64,000 bases of DNA, taken from Gaiellasilicea sp963749515 (GTDB lineage: Bacteria > Actinomycetota > Thermoleophilia > Gaiellales > Gaiellaceae). The notes under the pieces are model-generated. The model searched no databases and was not told where the DNA came from. It saw only the letters and a list, made by a program, of their open reading frames with translations. The translations under genes were made by a program, and so were the position numbers. The stretch covers positions 29,164-93,163 of the forward strand of contig CAVVMR010000012.1 of NCBI GenBank assembly GCA_963749515.1, in the 5' to 3' direction. Positions within the stretch are counted from its first letter, which is position 1. Each line of letters begins with the position of its first letter. This document shows positions 18,660-26,689 of the stretch, piece after piece.

Positions 18660-20376
18660 GTCGATAGAGAACCGCGAAGGCGACGAAGGGGAAGAACCAC
18701 GGAATGTAGAGATAGAACCAGTGCGTCAGCACGAGCTCGAACCCGATCAGCACGGCGGCGGTGAGCGCCGCGAGCTGCAGGATCGACTTGCGCCGCGGCA
18801 CGAACGCGACGAGGACGGCGCCCGCGACCAGGGCCACCTGCAGCACCTGCTGGAGGAGATGGAGGTCGGGAACCCCCTTCGCGCGGTACTGCCCCCAGCC
18901 CCAGAGGGAGAACGGTGACTCCCGGTCGAGCTGGAAGCCGAGCGTGCGGTCGATGAACACGCGCGCGGCGTGCAGCGGGTCGGGCTCCAGCAGCAGGACG
19001 AGGAAGGCGGCAACCGTGGCGCCGGCGAAGGCGAGCCCGAACCGCTTGGCGGGAACGCGCAAACCACCCGGGTACGACAGCCAGAGCGGCGCGAGCAGCA
19101 GCGCGGCGAACTTCGTCCAGCCGGCAAGCGCGACCGCTGCACCCCGCGCCCAGGCGGAGGAGGCGAGCCAGAAGCCCCAGATCAGGAAAGCGGGCATGAT
19201 CGCGTCGTTCGTGTTCGAGTTGGAGACGTAGAGCGTGAACGGGTAGGCCGCCCAGGCGAACGCCAGCAGAGCCGCCAGCCGCGGCCCCCCGAACCGCCGC
19301 CCGACGAGCGCGAGCCCGAGCATGCAAATGGCGTCGAAGAGGAGTGAGGTGGCGTGCGCCGCCCAGAGCTCGTCCCACTTTCCGGTCCAGCCGAAGACGG
19401 CATACCCGGGCAGGTAGGCGAGGTAGGACACGGGGCCGTAGGTGTCGCCGCGCGGATTCGACGCCTCGCAGCGCCCGTTCGTCTGGATCCGCTCGCGGAT
19501 CTCGCCCTCGGCGTCGGCGATGCCGCAGGGCTCCTGGCTCTCCTGTACCGGCATGTGACCGTACGGCATCTCACCGTTCGCGATTCGTTGCGCGCCCACG
19601 ACACCCGCGAAGCCGACGTCGATGACGCTTCGCTGTGCCTCGACGTTCAGCCCGACCCGGAACCCGGCCAGGAAGACTGCGGCGCCGGCGAGCAGCCAGA
19701 TCGGCCAGACCGGCCGCCCAGCGCGCGGCGGCCGGTCACGGCGCGCGATCCAGACGCAGCGGACAAGCAGGTAGAGGAGCGGCGGGTAGGCCAGCGGGGC
19801 ACTCCAGAAGATCTCGCCCTCGTTGAAGAGGCGGAGCGAGATGGAGAACGAGAGCAGGGCGAGGAGGTCGAGGTTCCGCAGCGAGCGAAGCCTGCGGAGG
19901 TCGGCGAGCCCGAGGAGAAAGAGGCCGCAGAAGCCGAGCCACAGCCACATGCCGTTGATCGTCTTGCCGCCGAACGCACCCGCACCGCCTCGCGCCATCG
20001 TCCACGCGACCTGCGGGCCGGTCCAGGCCTCGATCACTGAGCCCGTGTCGTCGTTCACCTTGCCGAGCACGATCTGCCCCGCGTCTCCCGACCAGGCCTT
20101 CACGATCCACTCGTCGGTCGCGGCTCGATACTCGGCGTCGGTCTGCGGCTTCGGCGGGTACCGATCGAGCCACGCGGCGACCTTCGGGTAGCGCAGCAGG
20201 ATGTCGGTGGCGCTCTTCTCGTTCAGCCGTGCGGCGGCGTCGGATGGCACGAACGGCGTCTGGACCAGACGGCCGTCGTTGTCGTAGACCGGTTCGCTGG
20301 GGGCAGGCGCGGCTGCTGCGGGCGCGGCGAGCGCCAGCGCGGCGGCGAAACCCGCTAGTGCCTTTTGAACGACCAG
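18634..20376 (-). CDS. Membrane glycosyltransferase (GT-C fold) with secreted N-terminal domain
   Basis: The frame continues upstream of the first GTG (20250) into a perfect signal-peptide-like stretch, VVQKALAGFAAALALAAPA, whose only start is CTG at 20376, giving 580 residues. After it come about 110 extracytoplasmic residues (VAAWLDRYPPKPQTDAEYRA, EAWTGPQVAWTMARG) and about ten membrane segments. The loop with YGHMPVQESQ and GDTYGPVSYLAYLP resembles other GT-C sugar transferases. Substrate unknown. The CTG start overlaps gtrA by 22 bases, consistent with coupled translation. Confidence 0.78.
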   Translation of the reverse strand: MVVQKALAGFAAALALAAPAAAAPAPSEPVYDNDGRLVQTPFVPSDAAARLNEKSATDILLRYPKVAAWLDRYPPKPQTDAEYRAATDEWIVKAWSGDAGQIVLGKVNDDTGSVIEAWTGPQVAWTMARGGAGAFGGKTINGMWLWLGFCGLFLLGLADLRRLRSLRNLDLLALLSFSISLRLFNEGEIFWSAPLAYPPLLYLLVRCVWIARRDRPPRAGRPVWPIWLLAGAAVFLAGFRVGLNVEAQRSVIDVGFAGVVGAQRIANGEMPYGHMPVQESQEPCGIADAEGEIRERIQTNGRCEASNPRGDTYGPVSYLAYLPGYAVFGWTGKWDELWAAHATSLLFDAICMLGLALVGRRFGGPRLAALLAFAWAAYPFTLYVSNSNTNDAIMPAFLIWGFWLASSAWARGAAVALAGWTKFAALLLAPLWLSYPGGLRVPAKRFGLAFAGATVAAFLVLLLEPDPLHAARVFIDRTLGFQLDRESPFSLWGWGQYRAKGVPDLHLLQQVLQVALVAGAVLVAFVPRRKSILQLAALTAAVLIGFELVLTHWFYLYIPWFFPFVAFAVLYRRDQSATVH

Positions 20377-20801
20377 AGCTTGTTCCCCACGAAGTTGAGC
20401 GGGGTCACGAGCACGATCGCGAGCGCCTGCGCGGGCAGCTCGCCGACGCCGAACCGGACGAGCCCGTACAGCAGCACGAGGTTCGCCGCGAGCGCGAAGG
20501 TCGAGACGACCAGGAAGCGCAGGCCCTGGTAGGCGACGTGCCCGCGCTGTCCCCGGAAGGTCCAGACCCGGTTCCAGGTGTAGTTGTTCGTGACCGCGAC
20601 CAGGAACGAGCCCGTGGCGGCGAGGAGATAGTGCAGCCCGGCGCCGCGGAGAAGCAGCGCGTACACGGCGAGGTTGACGAGGTAGCCGCTCGCTCCGACG
20701 GTGCAGAACTTCGCGAGCTGGTACCAGTTGTGCCGTCGGCCGAGTGCACGCCGTGCGCGCTCGATCGTGCCTTGGTCAGCGAAAGCGGAAGAGCGCTGCA
20801 T
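20355..20801 (-). CDS. GtrA-family membrane protein
   Basis: The 148-residue product has four membrane segments and the GtrA hallmarks FCTVGASGYLVNLAVYALLL, NNYTWNRVWTF and the ending NFVGNKLWSFKRH. GtrA-like proteins are linked to transfer of lipid-linked sugars across the membrane or to cell-wall polysaccharide synthesis. Here the gene directly precedes two GT-C glycosyltransferases on the same strand, which fits a role with them. TAGGCT lies 11 bases upstream of the ATG, farther than usual. Confidence 0.85.
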   Translation of the reverse strand: MQRSSAFADQGTIERARRALGRRHNWYQLAKFCTVGASGYLVNLAVYALLLRGAGLHYLLAATGSFLVAVTNNYTWNRVWTFRGQRGHVAYQGLRFLVVSTFALAANLVLLYGLVRFGVGELPAQALAIVLVTPLNFVGNKLWSFKRH

Positions 20802-20829
20802 CGACGCGGGCGAGCCTAGCAGCGAAGGT

Positions 20830-21471
20830 CTACCGGGCCGGGTGCTCGGCGAACCCCGCCTCGCCCACGAGCGGCACGAACCGGCAAGGGACCGACGACC
20901 TCTCCTCTCGCCCGTGCGGCCCGCGGGTCACGATCTCGAGCCGCTGGTCGCGCCGGCTTCCGACGGGCACGACCATGCGCCCTCCCGGAGCGAGCTGGGC
21001 ATAGAGCGCCTCGGGTACGGACGGCGCGGCAGCCGCGACCGCGATCCCGTCGAACGGGGCGCGCTCGGGAACGCCCAGCGTGCCGTCACCCACCCGCACC
21101 TCGACCCGCTCGTAGCCCGCAGCCGCGAGGGTCCGGCGCGCTCGCTCCGCGAGCGCCGCGACACGCTCGATCGTGACGACCTCGGCCGCGAGCTCGGCGA
21201 GGACCGCCGCCTGATATCCGGACCCCGTCCCGACGTCGAGGACCTGCTCGTCGCCCTCCAGATCGAGCTCGGCGCAGATCGCAGCGACCATGAAGGGCTG
21301 CGAGATCGTCTGCCCGTGGCCGATCGGAAGCGCGCGGTCGTCGTAAGCCCGTCGGCGCAGCTCGCTCGGCACGAACAGCTCGCGCCGGACGCGTCCGATC
21401 GCCTCCAGCACGCGCGCGTCGCTGATCCCTCGGCGGCGAAGGAGCGCTGCGAGATCCTGGCTCGACCTCAC
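20830..21471 (-). CDS. pcm: Protein-L-isoaspartate O-methyltransferase
   Basis: The 213-residue product has the PIMT signature: RELFVPSELRRRAYDDRALPIGHGQTISQPFMVA before SAM motif I VLDVGTGSGYQAAVLAEL, then VVTIERV and APFDGIAVAAAA, LAPGGRMVVPVG. It repairs isoaspartyl residues by methylation. The GTG start overlaps the stop of the phosphodiesterase by four bases (GTGA). Length is typical. Confidence 0.92.
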   Translation of the reverse strand: MRSSQDLAALLRRRGISDARVLEAIGRVRRELFVPSELRRRAYDDRALPIGHGQTISQPFMVAAICAELDLEGDEQVLDVGTGSGYQAAVLAELAAEVVTIERVAALAERARRTLAAAGYERVEVRVGDGTLGVPERAPFDGIAVAAAAPSVPEALYAQLAPGGRMVVPVGSRRDQRLEIVTRGPHGREERSSVPCRFVPLVGEAGFAEHPAR

Positions 21472-22787
21472 GACCGGACGAGAGCGCGTGCGTACGCGGG
21501 AGGCGCGACGCCGAAGTGGTCGAGGACGGCGGGCATCACCTCCACGATCGAGCCGGGGAGCGCATCGATCCCGACCGTGAGCATCGGCACCTCGGAGTCG
21601 CCGGCGAGGAGCGAGCCGTGCGAGCCGCCGCCGGCGTGGTGCCGGCCGCCGAGGTCCGCGAACTCCCAGCCGGCTGCGGCCGAGACGATCAGCTCGCCGG
21701 CATTCGGGTTCGCCAGCGCCGCCCAGGCCCGCTCGCGCCCCTCCGGATAGTCCAGGATCGCCGCGTCGCCGCTCGAGCCGGTCGGGGTGAAGCGCAGCTC
21801 GGCGCCGTCACGACGGGCCACGGCCTCGTCCGCTTCTCGCCAGAGGACGACATCGACGGCCTCGTTTCCATCGAGCCGCCGCGCGAGCGCCGCAGGCTCG
21901 CCGTCCGTGTAGACCATGCCCGCGCGGTTCGAGGCGGTCACGAGCTCCTCGGGGAAGACGTCCTGCAGCCGGGCAACCTCGCTCACCGTCGTCTGCCCGT
22001 GGTCGGCGCAGAGGATGACGGCGTAGCGCTCGAGGAACTCGTCGGCCCCGCCGGCCGCCTCGATCAGCGTCCCGACGGCGACGTCGCACCGGGCGAGCGC
22101 TGCGTGCGCCGCATCGGGCCCCTGCGCGTGCGAGGCGTAGTCGTAGTCCGAGAGGTAGTAGACGAGGAAGTCGAACCCGTCCCGCGTGACGAGCCAGCGG
22201 CCGACCGCGACGGTGTACGCGTCGATCGATCCTCGCGGCCGGTTGCGCACCGAGAGCGGCGCACCGGTCGTGTCGGACTCGAACAGGTTGTAGAAGAAGA
22301 ACCGGCTCGGCCCATGCGCCGGACGTGTCAGGAAGGGAACCGTCGGACGATGCTCGTGCCGGCCGCGGTAGCAGGTGATGTTCACCGCCGCGGCCGTCAG
22401 CCCCGCGTCTTCCAGGGCCTCGTAGAAGGTCACCGCGTTCTTGCCGAGGTGACTGTCGTTGAGCCCGTAGATCGTGTCGATCAGCGACTGCTTCGTCCCC
22501 GCCGCCCGCACGGCGCCGAAGGAGGAGCCGTATTCGACGAGCCGCTTCTCTCCCCGGTGGTACCAGACGAGGTGCGGGATCTCGTGTACGTCCGGGTGCG
22601 CTCCCGTCGCGAGCGCCGAGAGGCAGACGGGCGTCAGCGAGGGGAAGGTCGAGATGGCGCGGCGGTAGCGGCCGTGCTCCGCGAGCAGCGCGAGGGATGG
22701 TGCAGCTTGTCGCTCGAGCGTGTCCTCGAACATCGACGGCGTGAGGCCGTCGATGACAACGAGGATCAGCTTCTTCCCGATGGTCAA
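21468..22787 (-). CDS. Alkaline-phosphatase-superfamily phosphodiesterase (NPP-like)
   Basis: The 439-residue product begins LILVVIDGLTPSMF (metal aspartate), has the nucleophile region STFPSLTPVCLSALATGAHP (threonine), then SDYDYASHAQGPDAA, CADHGQTTVSEV and a late GGGSHGSL histidine, the metal ligand order of nucleotide pyrophosphatase/phosphodiesterases. No signal peptide is seen, so it appears cytoplasmic. Substrate is unknown. The start is TTG at 22787, overlapping the stop of the upstream gene (ATTGA); longer in-frame sequence upstream is arginine-rich antisense-like and was not used. Confidence 0.83.
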   Translation of the reverse strand: MTIGKKLILVVIDGLTPSMFEDTLERQAAPSLALLAEHGRYRRAISTFPSLTPVCLSALATGAHPDVHEIPHLVWYHRGEKRLVEYGSSFGAVRAAGTKQSLIDTIYGLNDSHLGKNAVTFYEALEDAGLTAAAVNITCYRGRHEHRPTVPFLTRPAHGPSRFFFYNLFESDTTGAPLSVRNRPRGSIDAYTVAVGRWLVTRDGFDFLVYYLSDYDYASHAQGPDAAHAALARCDVAVGTLIEAAGGADEFLERYAVILCADHGQTTVSEVARLQDVFPEELVTASNRAGMVYTDGEPAALARRLDGNEAVDVVLWREADEAVARRDGAELRFTPTGSSGDAAILDYPEGRERAWAALANPNAGELIVSAAAGWEFADLGGRHHAGGGSHGSLLAGDSEVPMLTVGIDALPGSIVEVMPAVLDHFGVAPPAYARALVRS

Positions 22788-23203
22788 TCCTTGGCGAGCG
22801 TGCGCAGGCCGGCGTACCGCTCGGACTGGGTGCGGCGGAGCCGCAGGGCGAGAGTGGGCACCGCAGCGGCCACGAGATAGCCGGCCACCGGTACGAATGC
22901 GAGCCCGGCGAGCCCCGCGGCGACCGCGGCGACGATCGCAGCGAGGCCGCCCCGCGTCCCGCCTCGCCGGAGCGCGCCGGCGACGACAATCGCGGCAGCG
23001 GCTGCACCGACGAGTCCTCCGATCGCGCCGCCGCCGATCTCCGTCCAGTCTTCGATCACGGCACCCGTCACGGCGCCGGCCGCACCGGCGAGCACGACCG
23101 CAGCGGCGCGCCCGAGTGGCGTTGCGGAGAGAAGCCCCGCAAAGAAAACCCCGAGCGCGGTGCCGAGCCCGAGTGCCAGGCCGATCGTGTACCAGTCGCC
23201 CAT
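22784..23203 (-). CDS. Small membrane protein rich in alanine and glycine
   Basis: The 139-residue product has four or five hydrophobic segments with many glycines (GAVIEDWTEIGGGAIGGLVG between the second and third) and a basic C-terminal tail of about 20 residues. No family is recognised. The ATG at 23203 follows TACACT by seven bases, which sets the start. Its stop overlaps the phosphodiesterase TTG, so it heads the three-gene unit with the phosphodiesterase and pcm. Confidence 0.75.
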   Translation of the reverse strand: MGDWYTIGLALGLGTALGVFFAGLLSATPLGRAAAVVLAGAAGAVTGAVIEDWTEIGGGAIGGLVGAAAAAIVVAGALRRGGTRGGLAAIVAAVAAGLAGLAFVPVAGYLVAAAVPTLALRLRRTQSERYAGLRTLAKD

Positions 23204-23210
23204 CGGGCCC

Positions 23211-23216
23211 AGTGTA
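23211..23216 (-). promoter_or_regulatory. Leaderless-type -10 TACACT for the membrane protein at 23203
   Basis: TACACT on the minus strand ends seven bases before the ATG. Confidence 0.5.
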
Positions 23217-23286
23217 GTTTCGGCGCGGTGTTTTCTGGATACACAACAGTTGACTGGATCACTCGCACCGCCAGGAGGCACTTTCA

Positions 23287-23586
23287 GTGACAGAAGTCGA
23301 TCGGCCCTTGCTCGTGTTCTTCTGGTCCGAACGCTCGGGACCGGCGCGCCGCATGGAGAGCCTGCTCGCACATCTCGAGCGCAAGGAGCGTCACCGTCTG
23401 CGCGTCCGTCGCGTGGATGTCGACGCGAATCCCGAGCTTGCGGAACGCTTCAAGGTCGACATCGTGCCCACGCTCGTGCTCGTCAAGGACAAGAAAGCCG
23501 TCTCCCGGCTGGACGGTCGAACGAGTGCTCCGCGGATCGAGTCGATGCTCGAGCCGCATCTGCAGCACGAGCTCGCGGTCGCCTAA
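23287..23586 (+). CDS. Thioredoxin-fold protein lacking the active-site cysteines
   Basis: The 99-residue product follows the thioredoxin pattern: PLLVFFWSERSGPARRM at the active-site position, RVRRVDVDANPELAERFKVD, then the cis-proline loop DIVPTLVLVKDKK. Where thioredoxin has WCGPC this protein has RSGPA, and there is no cysteine anywhere in the chain. It therefore cannot be a dithiol oxidoreductase; a binding or scaffold role is inference. GTG at 23287 is preceded by AGGAGG (23273-23278) at eight bases, one of the few strong ribosome sites here. Confidence 0.85.
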   Translation: MTEVDRPLLVFFWSERSGPARRMESLLAHLERKERHRLRVRRVDVDANPELAERFKVDIVPTLVLVKDKKAVSRLDGRTSAPRIESMLEPHLQHELAVA

Positions 23587-23670
23587 AACCGGTCCTCCTT
23601 CTCCTGCGTAAGGTCGAGATGACGGCTCGAACGGGTCCGTCCAATGACGACCGCTCAAAGGAGGCCGAGT

Positions 23671-24288
23671 ATGGGGAAGCTGGCTGGTAAGGGACTCGTG
23701 CTGGCGGTGGTGATCGGTGTGCTCGGGGTGGGCTCGTACGCCATCGCGGGCGGTGGGTCGAAGAGCTTCAAGGGAAGTCCGTTGAACGGCTACGAGGAGA
23801 ACCCGGACATCTCGACGATCGGAACCGGTTCATTCGAGGCACGGCTCTCGAAGGACGGCACCTCGCTCCACTACAAGCTGAGCTACACAGGGCTCGAAGG
23901 CAACGTGCAGCAGGCACACGTCCACTTCGGGAAGCGCGGCATCAACGGCGGCATCTCATACTTCCTGTGCAGCAACCTGCCGTCTCCGCCTGCGGGCACG
24001 CCGGCGTGTCCCGGCACAACGTCCGGCACGGTGGAGGGTGACATCGAAGCGGCCGACGTGATCGGGCCGGGGGCGACCGTTGGGCCGCCGCCGACCGCCG
24101 GTCAGGGGATCGAGCCGGGCAACCTGCCGGAGATCCTGGCTGCGATGCGGGCCGGACATGCCTACGCAAACGTCCACACCACGAAGTGGCCGGGCGGCGA
24201 GATTCGCGCGCAGCTCAACGACCGGAACTTCAAGCGTGGCCACGGCGATCGCAAGCACGGCGACCGCAAGAAGGGGGACGACGACTAG
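23671..24288 (+). CDS. Secreted CHRD-domain protein
   Basis: The 205-residue product has a signal segment (GLVLAVVIGVLGVGSYAIAG), then a CHRD (chordin-like) domain with LNGYEENPDISTIGTGSFEA, YKLSYTGLEGNVQQAHVHFG and HAYANVHTTKWPGGEIRAQL, and a histidine- and lysine-rich repeat tail (HGDRKHGDRKKG). The two HVH/NVH motifs are family-typical. Function is unknown. ATG at 23671 has a strong AAAGGAGG ribosome site (23657-23664). Its 3' end overlaps the convergent E2 gene by four bases. Confidence 0.87.
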   Translation: MGKLAGKGLVLAVVIGVLGVGSYAIAGGGSKSFKGSPLNGYEENPDISTIGTGSFEARLSKDGTSLHYKLSYTGLEGNVQQAHVHFGKRGINGGISYFLCSNLPSPPAGTPACPGTTSGTVEGDIEAADVIGPGATVGPPPTAGQGIEPGNLPEILAAMRAGHAYANVHTTKWPGGEIRAQLNDRNFKRGHGDRKHGDRKKGDDD

Positions 24289-25436
24289 GAGGGGAGGCCG
24301 GACTCGAGGCGCGCGATCACGTCCAACGTGAACGCCGCCGCCCGCGCCCCGTCGACGACGCGATGGTCGAACGTGACCGAGATGTTGCCGATGTGGCGGA
24401 CGACGATCTCACCGTCGATGACGACGGGGCGCGGGGCGATCCGGTGCAGGCCGAGGATGCCGACCTCGGGGTGGTTGACGAGCGGCGTCACGACGATCCC
24501 CCCGAGCTTGCCGGCACTCGTGACGGTGAAGGTGCCGTCGCGTAGCTCCTCGGGCTTCAGCGTCCCCGCGCGAGCGGCCTCGGCGAGCCGCGCCACCTCG
24601 GCGCCGAGCTCCGCCGGCGAGGCCGTGCCGCAGCCGCGCACGACTGGAACGACGAGCCCCTGCTCGGTCTGCACGGCGACCCCGATGTCGTAGCGGTCCA
24701 GATAGACGATCTCGTCTCCTTCGAGGCGGGCATTCAGCTCCGGGAACTCCCGCAGCGAGGCCGCCGTCGCCTGCAGCACGAGCGGCACGAGCTGGGCGAG
24801 GTCGACGCCGGTGAAGTCGCATTCCTCGACGAACGTCACCGCCGGCACCTCGCGGTGCGCCCGCGTCAGGTGCTCGACGATCTGCCGCCGCACCCCACGC
24901 ACGGGCTCGCGCCTGCCCTCCGAGGAGGCGCCGCCTTCGGAGACTTTGTGTTCCTGTAACACGAAGTCCCCGTCCGCCGCATTCCGAACGTCTTTCTCGG
25001 TGATCCGCCCGTTCGGGCCGGTCCCGGTCACGGAAGCGAGGTCAACCGCCAGTTCCTGGGCGATCCGGCGCACGATCGGGGTCGCCTGCACGCGACTTTG
25101 TGTTACAGGAACACTTTCTCTCGTCGCGGCCGCCCGCGCGGGGTCGGTGGCTTCGACCCGCTCGGGCTCCGGCTCCGGCTCCGGCTCGGTCTCGGCGGCC
25201 TCGCCGCCGATCACGACGAGGACCGTCCCGACCGGAACGATCTCGCCCTCGGCGACCAGGATCCTGGTGACGGTGCCCGCGGCAGGGGACGGGATCTCGA
25301 CGGTCGTCTTGTCGGTCTGGATCTCGACGAGCGGGTCGTCCTCGGCGAGCTCCTGACCTTCGGTGACGAGCCAGCGGGCGATCTCGCCCTCGGTGAGGCC
25401 CTCGCCGAGGTCGGGCAGTTTGAACTCGTACGCCAT
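24285..25436 (-). CDS. 2-oxoacid dehydrogenase E2 (dihydrolipoyl acyltransferase)
   Basis: The 383-residue product has an N-terminal lipoyl domain with the modified lysine in EIQTDKTTVEIPSP (near residue 43), a peripheral-subunit-binding domain (PIVRRIAQELAVDLASVTGT, near 120-155) and a catalytic domain ending with the FDHRVVDGARAA histidine motif. Both inter-domain linkers contain copies of a low-GC 27-base palindrome (24942-24968 and 25094-25120) that do not fit the codon use of the rest of the gene. Sequence suggests a branched-chain type, but the substrate is not certain. No E3 gene is in the window. Confidence 0.92.
   Translation of the reverse strand: MAYEFKLPDLGEGLTEGEIARWLVTEGQELAEDDPLVEIQTDKTTVEIPSPAAGTVTRILVAEGEIVPVGTVLVVIGGEAAETEPEPEPEPERVEATDPARAAATRESVPVTQSRVQATPIVRRIAQELAVDLASVTGTGPNGRITEKDVRNAADGDFVLQEHKVSEGGASSEGRREPVRGVRRQIVEHLTRAHREVPAVTFVEECDFTGVDLAQLVPLVLQATAASLREFPELNARLEGDEIVYLDRYDIGVAVQTEQGLVVPVVRGCGTASPAELGAEVARLAEAARAGTLKPEELRDGTFTVTSAGKLGGIVVTPLVNHPEVGILGLHRIAPRPVVIDGEIVVRHIGNISVTFDHRVVDGARAAAFTLDVIARLESGLPS
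24942..24968. repeat. Low-GC palindromic element, copy A, inside the E2 gene
   Basis: An imperfect palindrome with arms GACTTTGTGTT and AACACGAAGTC around CCTGT. It encodes GDFVLQEHKV in the linker between the subunit-binding and catalytic domains. It is the same element as copy B in inverted orientation. Confidence 0.7.
25094..25120. repeat. Low-GC palindromic element, copy B, inside the E2 gene
   Basis: GACTTTGTGTT, ACAGG and AACACTTTCTC in order; about 22 of 27 bases match the reverse complement of copy A. It encodes RESVPVTQS in the linker after the lipoyl domain. Confidence 0.7.
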
Positions 25437-25448
25437 CGGCGGGCCAGC

Positions 25449-25835
25449 CTACCGGGGGAGTCCGATCCAGGCGTCGGGAGGAGCGAGCAGCACGCGCAGG
25501 CCGCCGTCGACCCGCCACAGCGAGACCGCCTGCTCGTCGCCCACGAGCTCCGGAGCGACGGCCGCGGGGACGTAGCCGACCTGGAGCGTGCGCTCGGCGT
25601 TCCAGATCCCGACCGCGTTCGGATCGTGCTCGTTCGCCGGCTCCGCGACGAGCTCGAGCCGCCGGCCGGGGTCGAACGACGGATCCTCGAGCGACTCGGG
25701 CCGGAAGGTGACGCCGGCCGCTGCGATCACACGGATTCTCGGATCCTCCCAGCGAACTGGCTCGCCGGTCGCCGCGTCCCGCAGGCGATAGCCGCGCTCG
25801 GCCCGCTCGAGCCAGAGGCGCAGCCGTTCACTCAC
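25449..25835 (-). CDS. HIRAN-domain protein
   Basis: The 128-residue product is largely a HIRAN domain: GVTFRPESLEDPSFDPGRRL, LVAEPANEHDPNAVGIWN and LQVGYVPAAVAPEL. HIRAN domains bind DNA ends in helicase-like proteins but also occur alone in bacteria, where the role is unknown. It is translationally coupled to the acetamidase gene upstream (GTGA overlap at 25832-25835) and lies 12 bases before E2, so it sits inside the dehydrogenase operon, an unexpected place for it. Confidence 0.8.
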   Translation of the reverse strand: MSERLRLWLERAERGYRLRDAATGEPVRWEDPRIRVIAAAGVTFRPESLEDPSFDPGRRLELVAEPANEHDPNAVGIWNAERTLQVGYVPAAVAPELVGDEQAVSLWRVDGGLRVLLAPPDAWIGLPR

Positions 25836-26689
25836 TGCAGAGCGTCGTCGCGGAGCACCGCGTGCACACCGAGCACCTGGTTCACCACCTGCGTCACCCT
25901 CAGATCGACGACGACCGAGGCGAAGCCGAGCGCGTCCGGCCGCGAGAGGCCCAGCTCGCGCTCCATCAGGTCGAGCATCCCGTCGACGGCGACCCGCGCC
26001 GCCAGACCGAGATGCTGGTCGAAGCCGAAGGTGAGCCATGCCCCTTCGATCCGCGCGAATGGCCATTCGACCGCCACGTCGTCGCGCACGTCGAGCGTCA
26101 GCGTCGCCTCGACCGGGGTCTCGATCGCCGTCCCGGAGACCTCCCCGTCGCCCTGCGCTCCGTGGCCGTCGCCGGCGGAGAAGCGCGCACCGTCCACCGG
26201 GATCGGGAGATAGAGCGTCGTGCCGGCGACGAGCTCCTTGCAGTCGATGTTCCCGCCGCAGCGCCGGGGCGGAATCGTCGAGTGCACTCCCGGCTCGTCG
26301 GGCGGCATCCCGAGCACGCCCAGGAACGGGGCCAGCCGGATCGTCTTGCCCGCGCCGCGGCCGACGCCCGCCTCGAGCTCCCAGTCGATCCGGTGCGGCG
26401 GCGAAGTGAGTGTTGCTCCCCACGGCCCGGGCACGACCTCGTCGATCGCGACCGCGAGCACCTGGCCGGCCCTGGCGCCCCGGACCTCGATCGGGCCTGC
26501 GAGCGCATGACCCGTGTCGACGTCGGGCCGACGGGAGGTCACGACCTCTTCGCGGTCGCGCCGCCAGCCCGAGTTGGGGACCGAGATCCGGACCGAGTCG
26601 CCGGGATCGACGATCACGACCGGGTCGAGGTCGCGCGAGAAGTGCCCGTGCAGGTACGCGGGATCGAGAGGAATCTCGTGGGTCGCCAT
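25832..26689 (-). CDS. Acetamidase/formamidase family protein
   Basis: The 285-residue product shows the FmdA/AmdA family pattern: DPGDSVRISVPNSGW, GHALAGPIEVRGARAGQVLA, PRRCGGNIDCKELVAGTTLYLP and FSAGDGHGAQGDGEVSGTAIE. These enzymes hydrolyse short amides to ammonia and a carboxylate. The gene lies between E1 beta and the HIRAN gene with one-base and four-base overlaps, so it is part of that operon, though no metabolic link is evident. Length is close to the shorter members of the family. Confidence 0.88.
   Translation of the reverse strand: MATHEIPLDPAYLHGHFSRDLDPVVIVDPGDSVRISVPNSGWRRDREEVVTSRRPDVDTGHALAGPIEVRGARAGQVLAVAIDEVVPGPWGATLTSPPHRIDWELEAGVGRGAGKTIRLAPFLGVLGMPPDEPGVHSTIPPRRCGGNIDCKELVAGTTLYLPIPVDGARFSAGDGHGAQGDGEVSGTAIETPVEATLTLDVRDDVAVEWPFARIEGAWLTFGFDQHLGLAARVAVDGMLDLMERELGLSRPDALGFASVVVDLRVTQVVNQVLGVHAVLRDDALQ

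Noticed and set aside
23232..23260. Palindrome-like GTGTTTTCTGGATACAC and repeated CTGGAT near 23250
   Set aside because: Short and imperfect; could be an operator for the divergent genes at 23203 and 23287 but nothing supports it beyond position.
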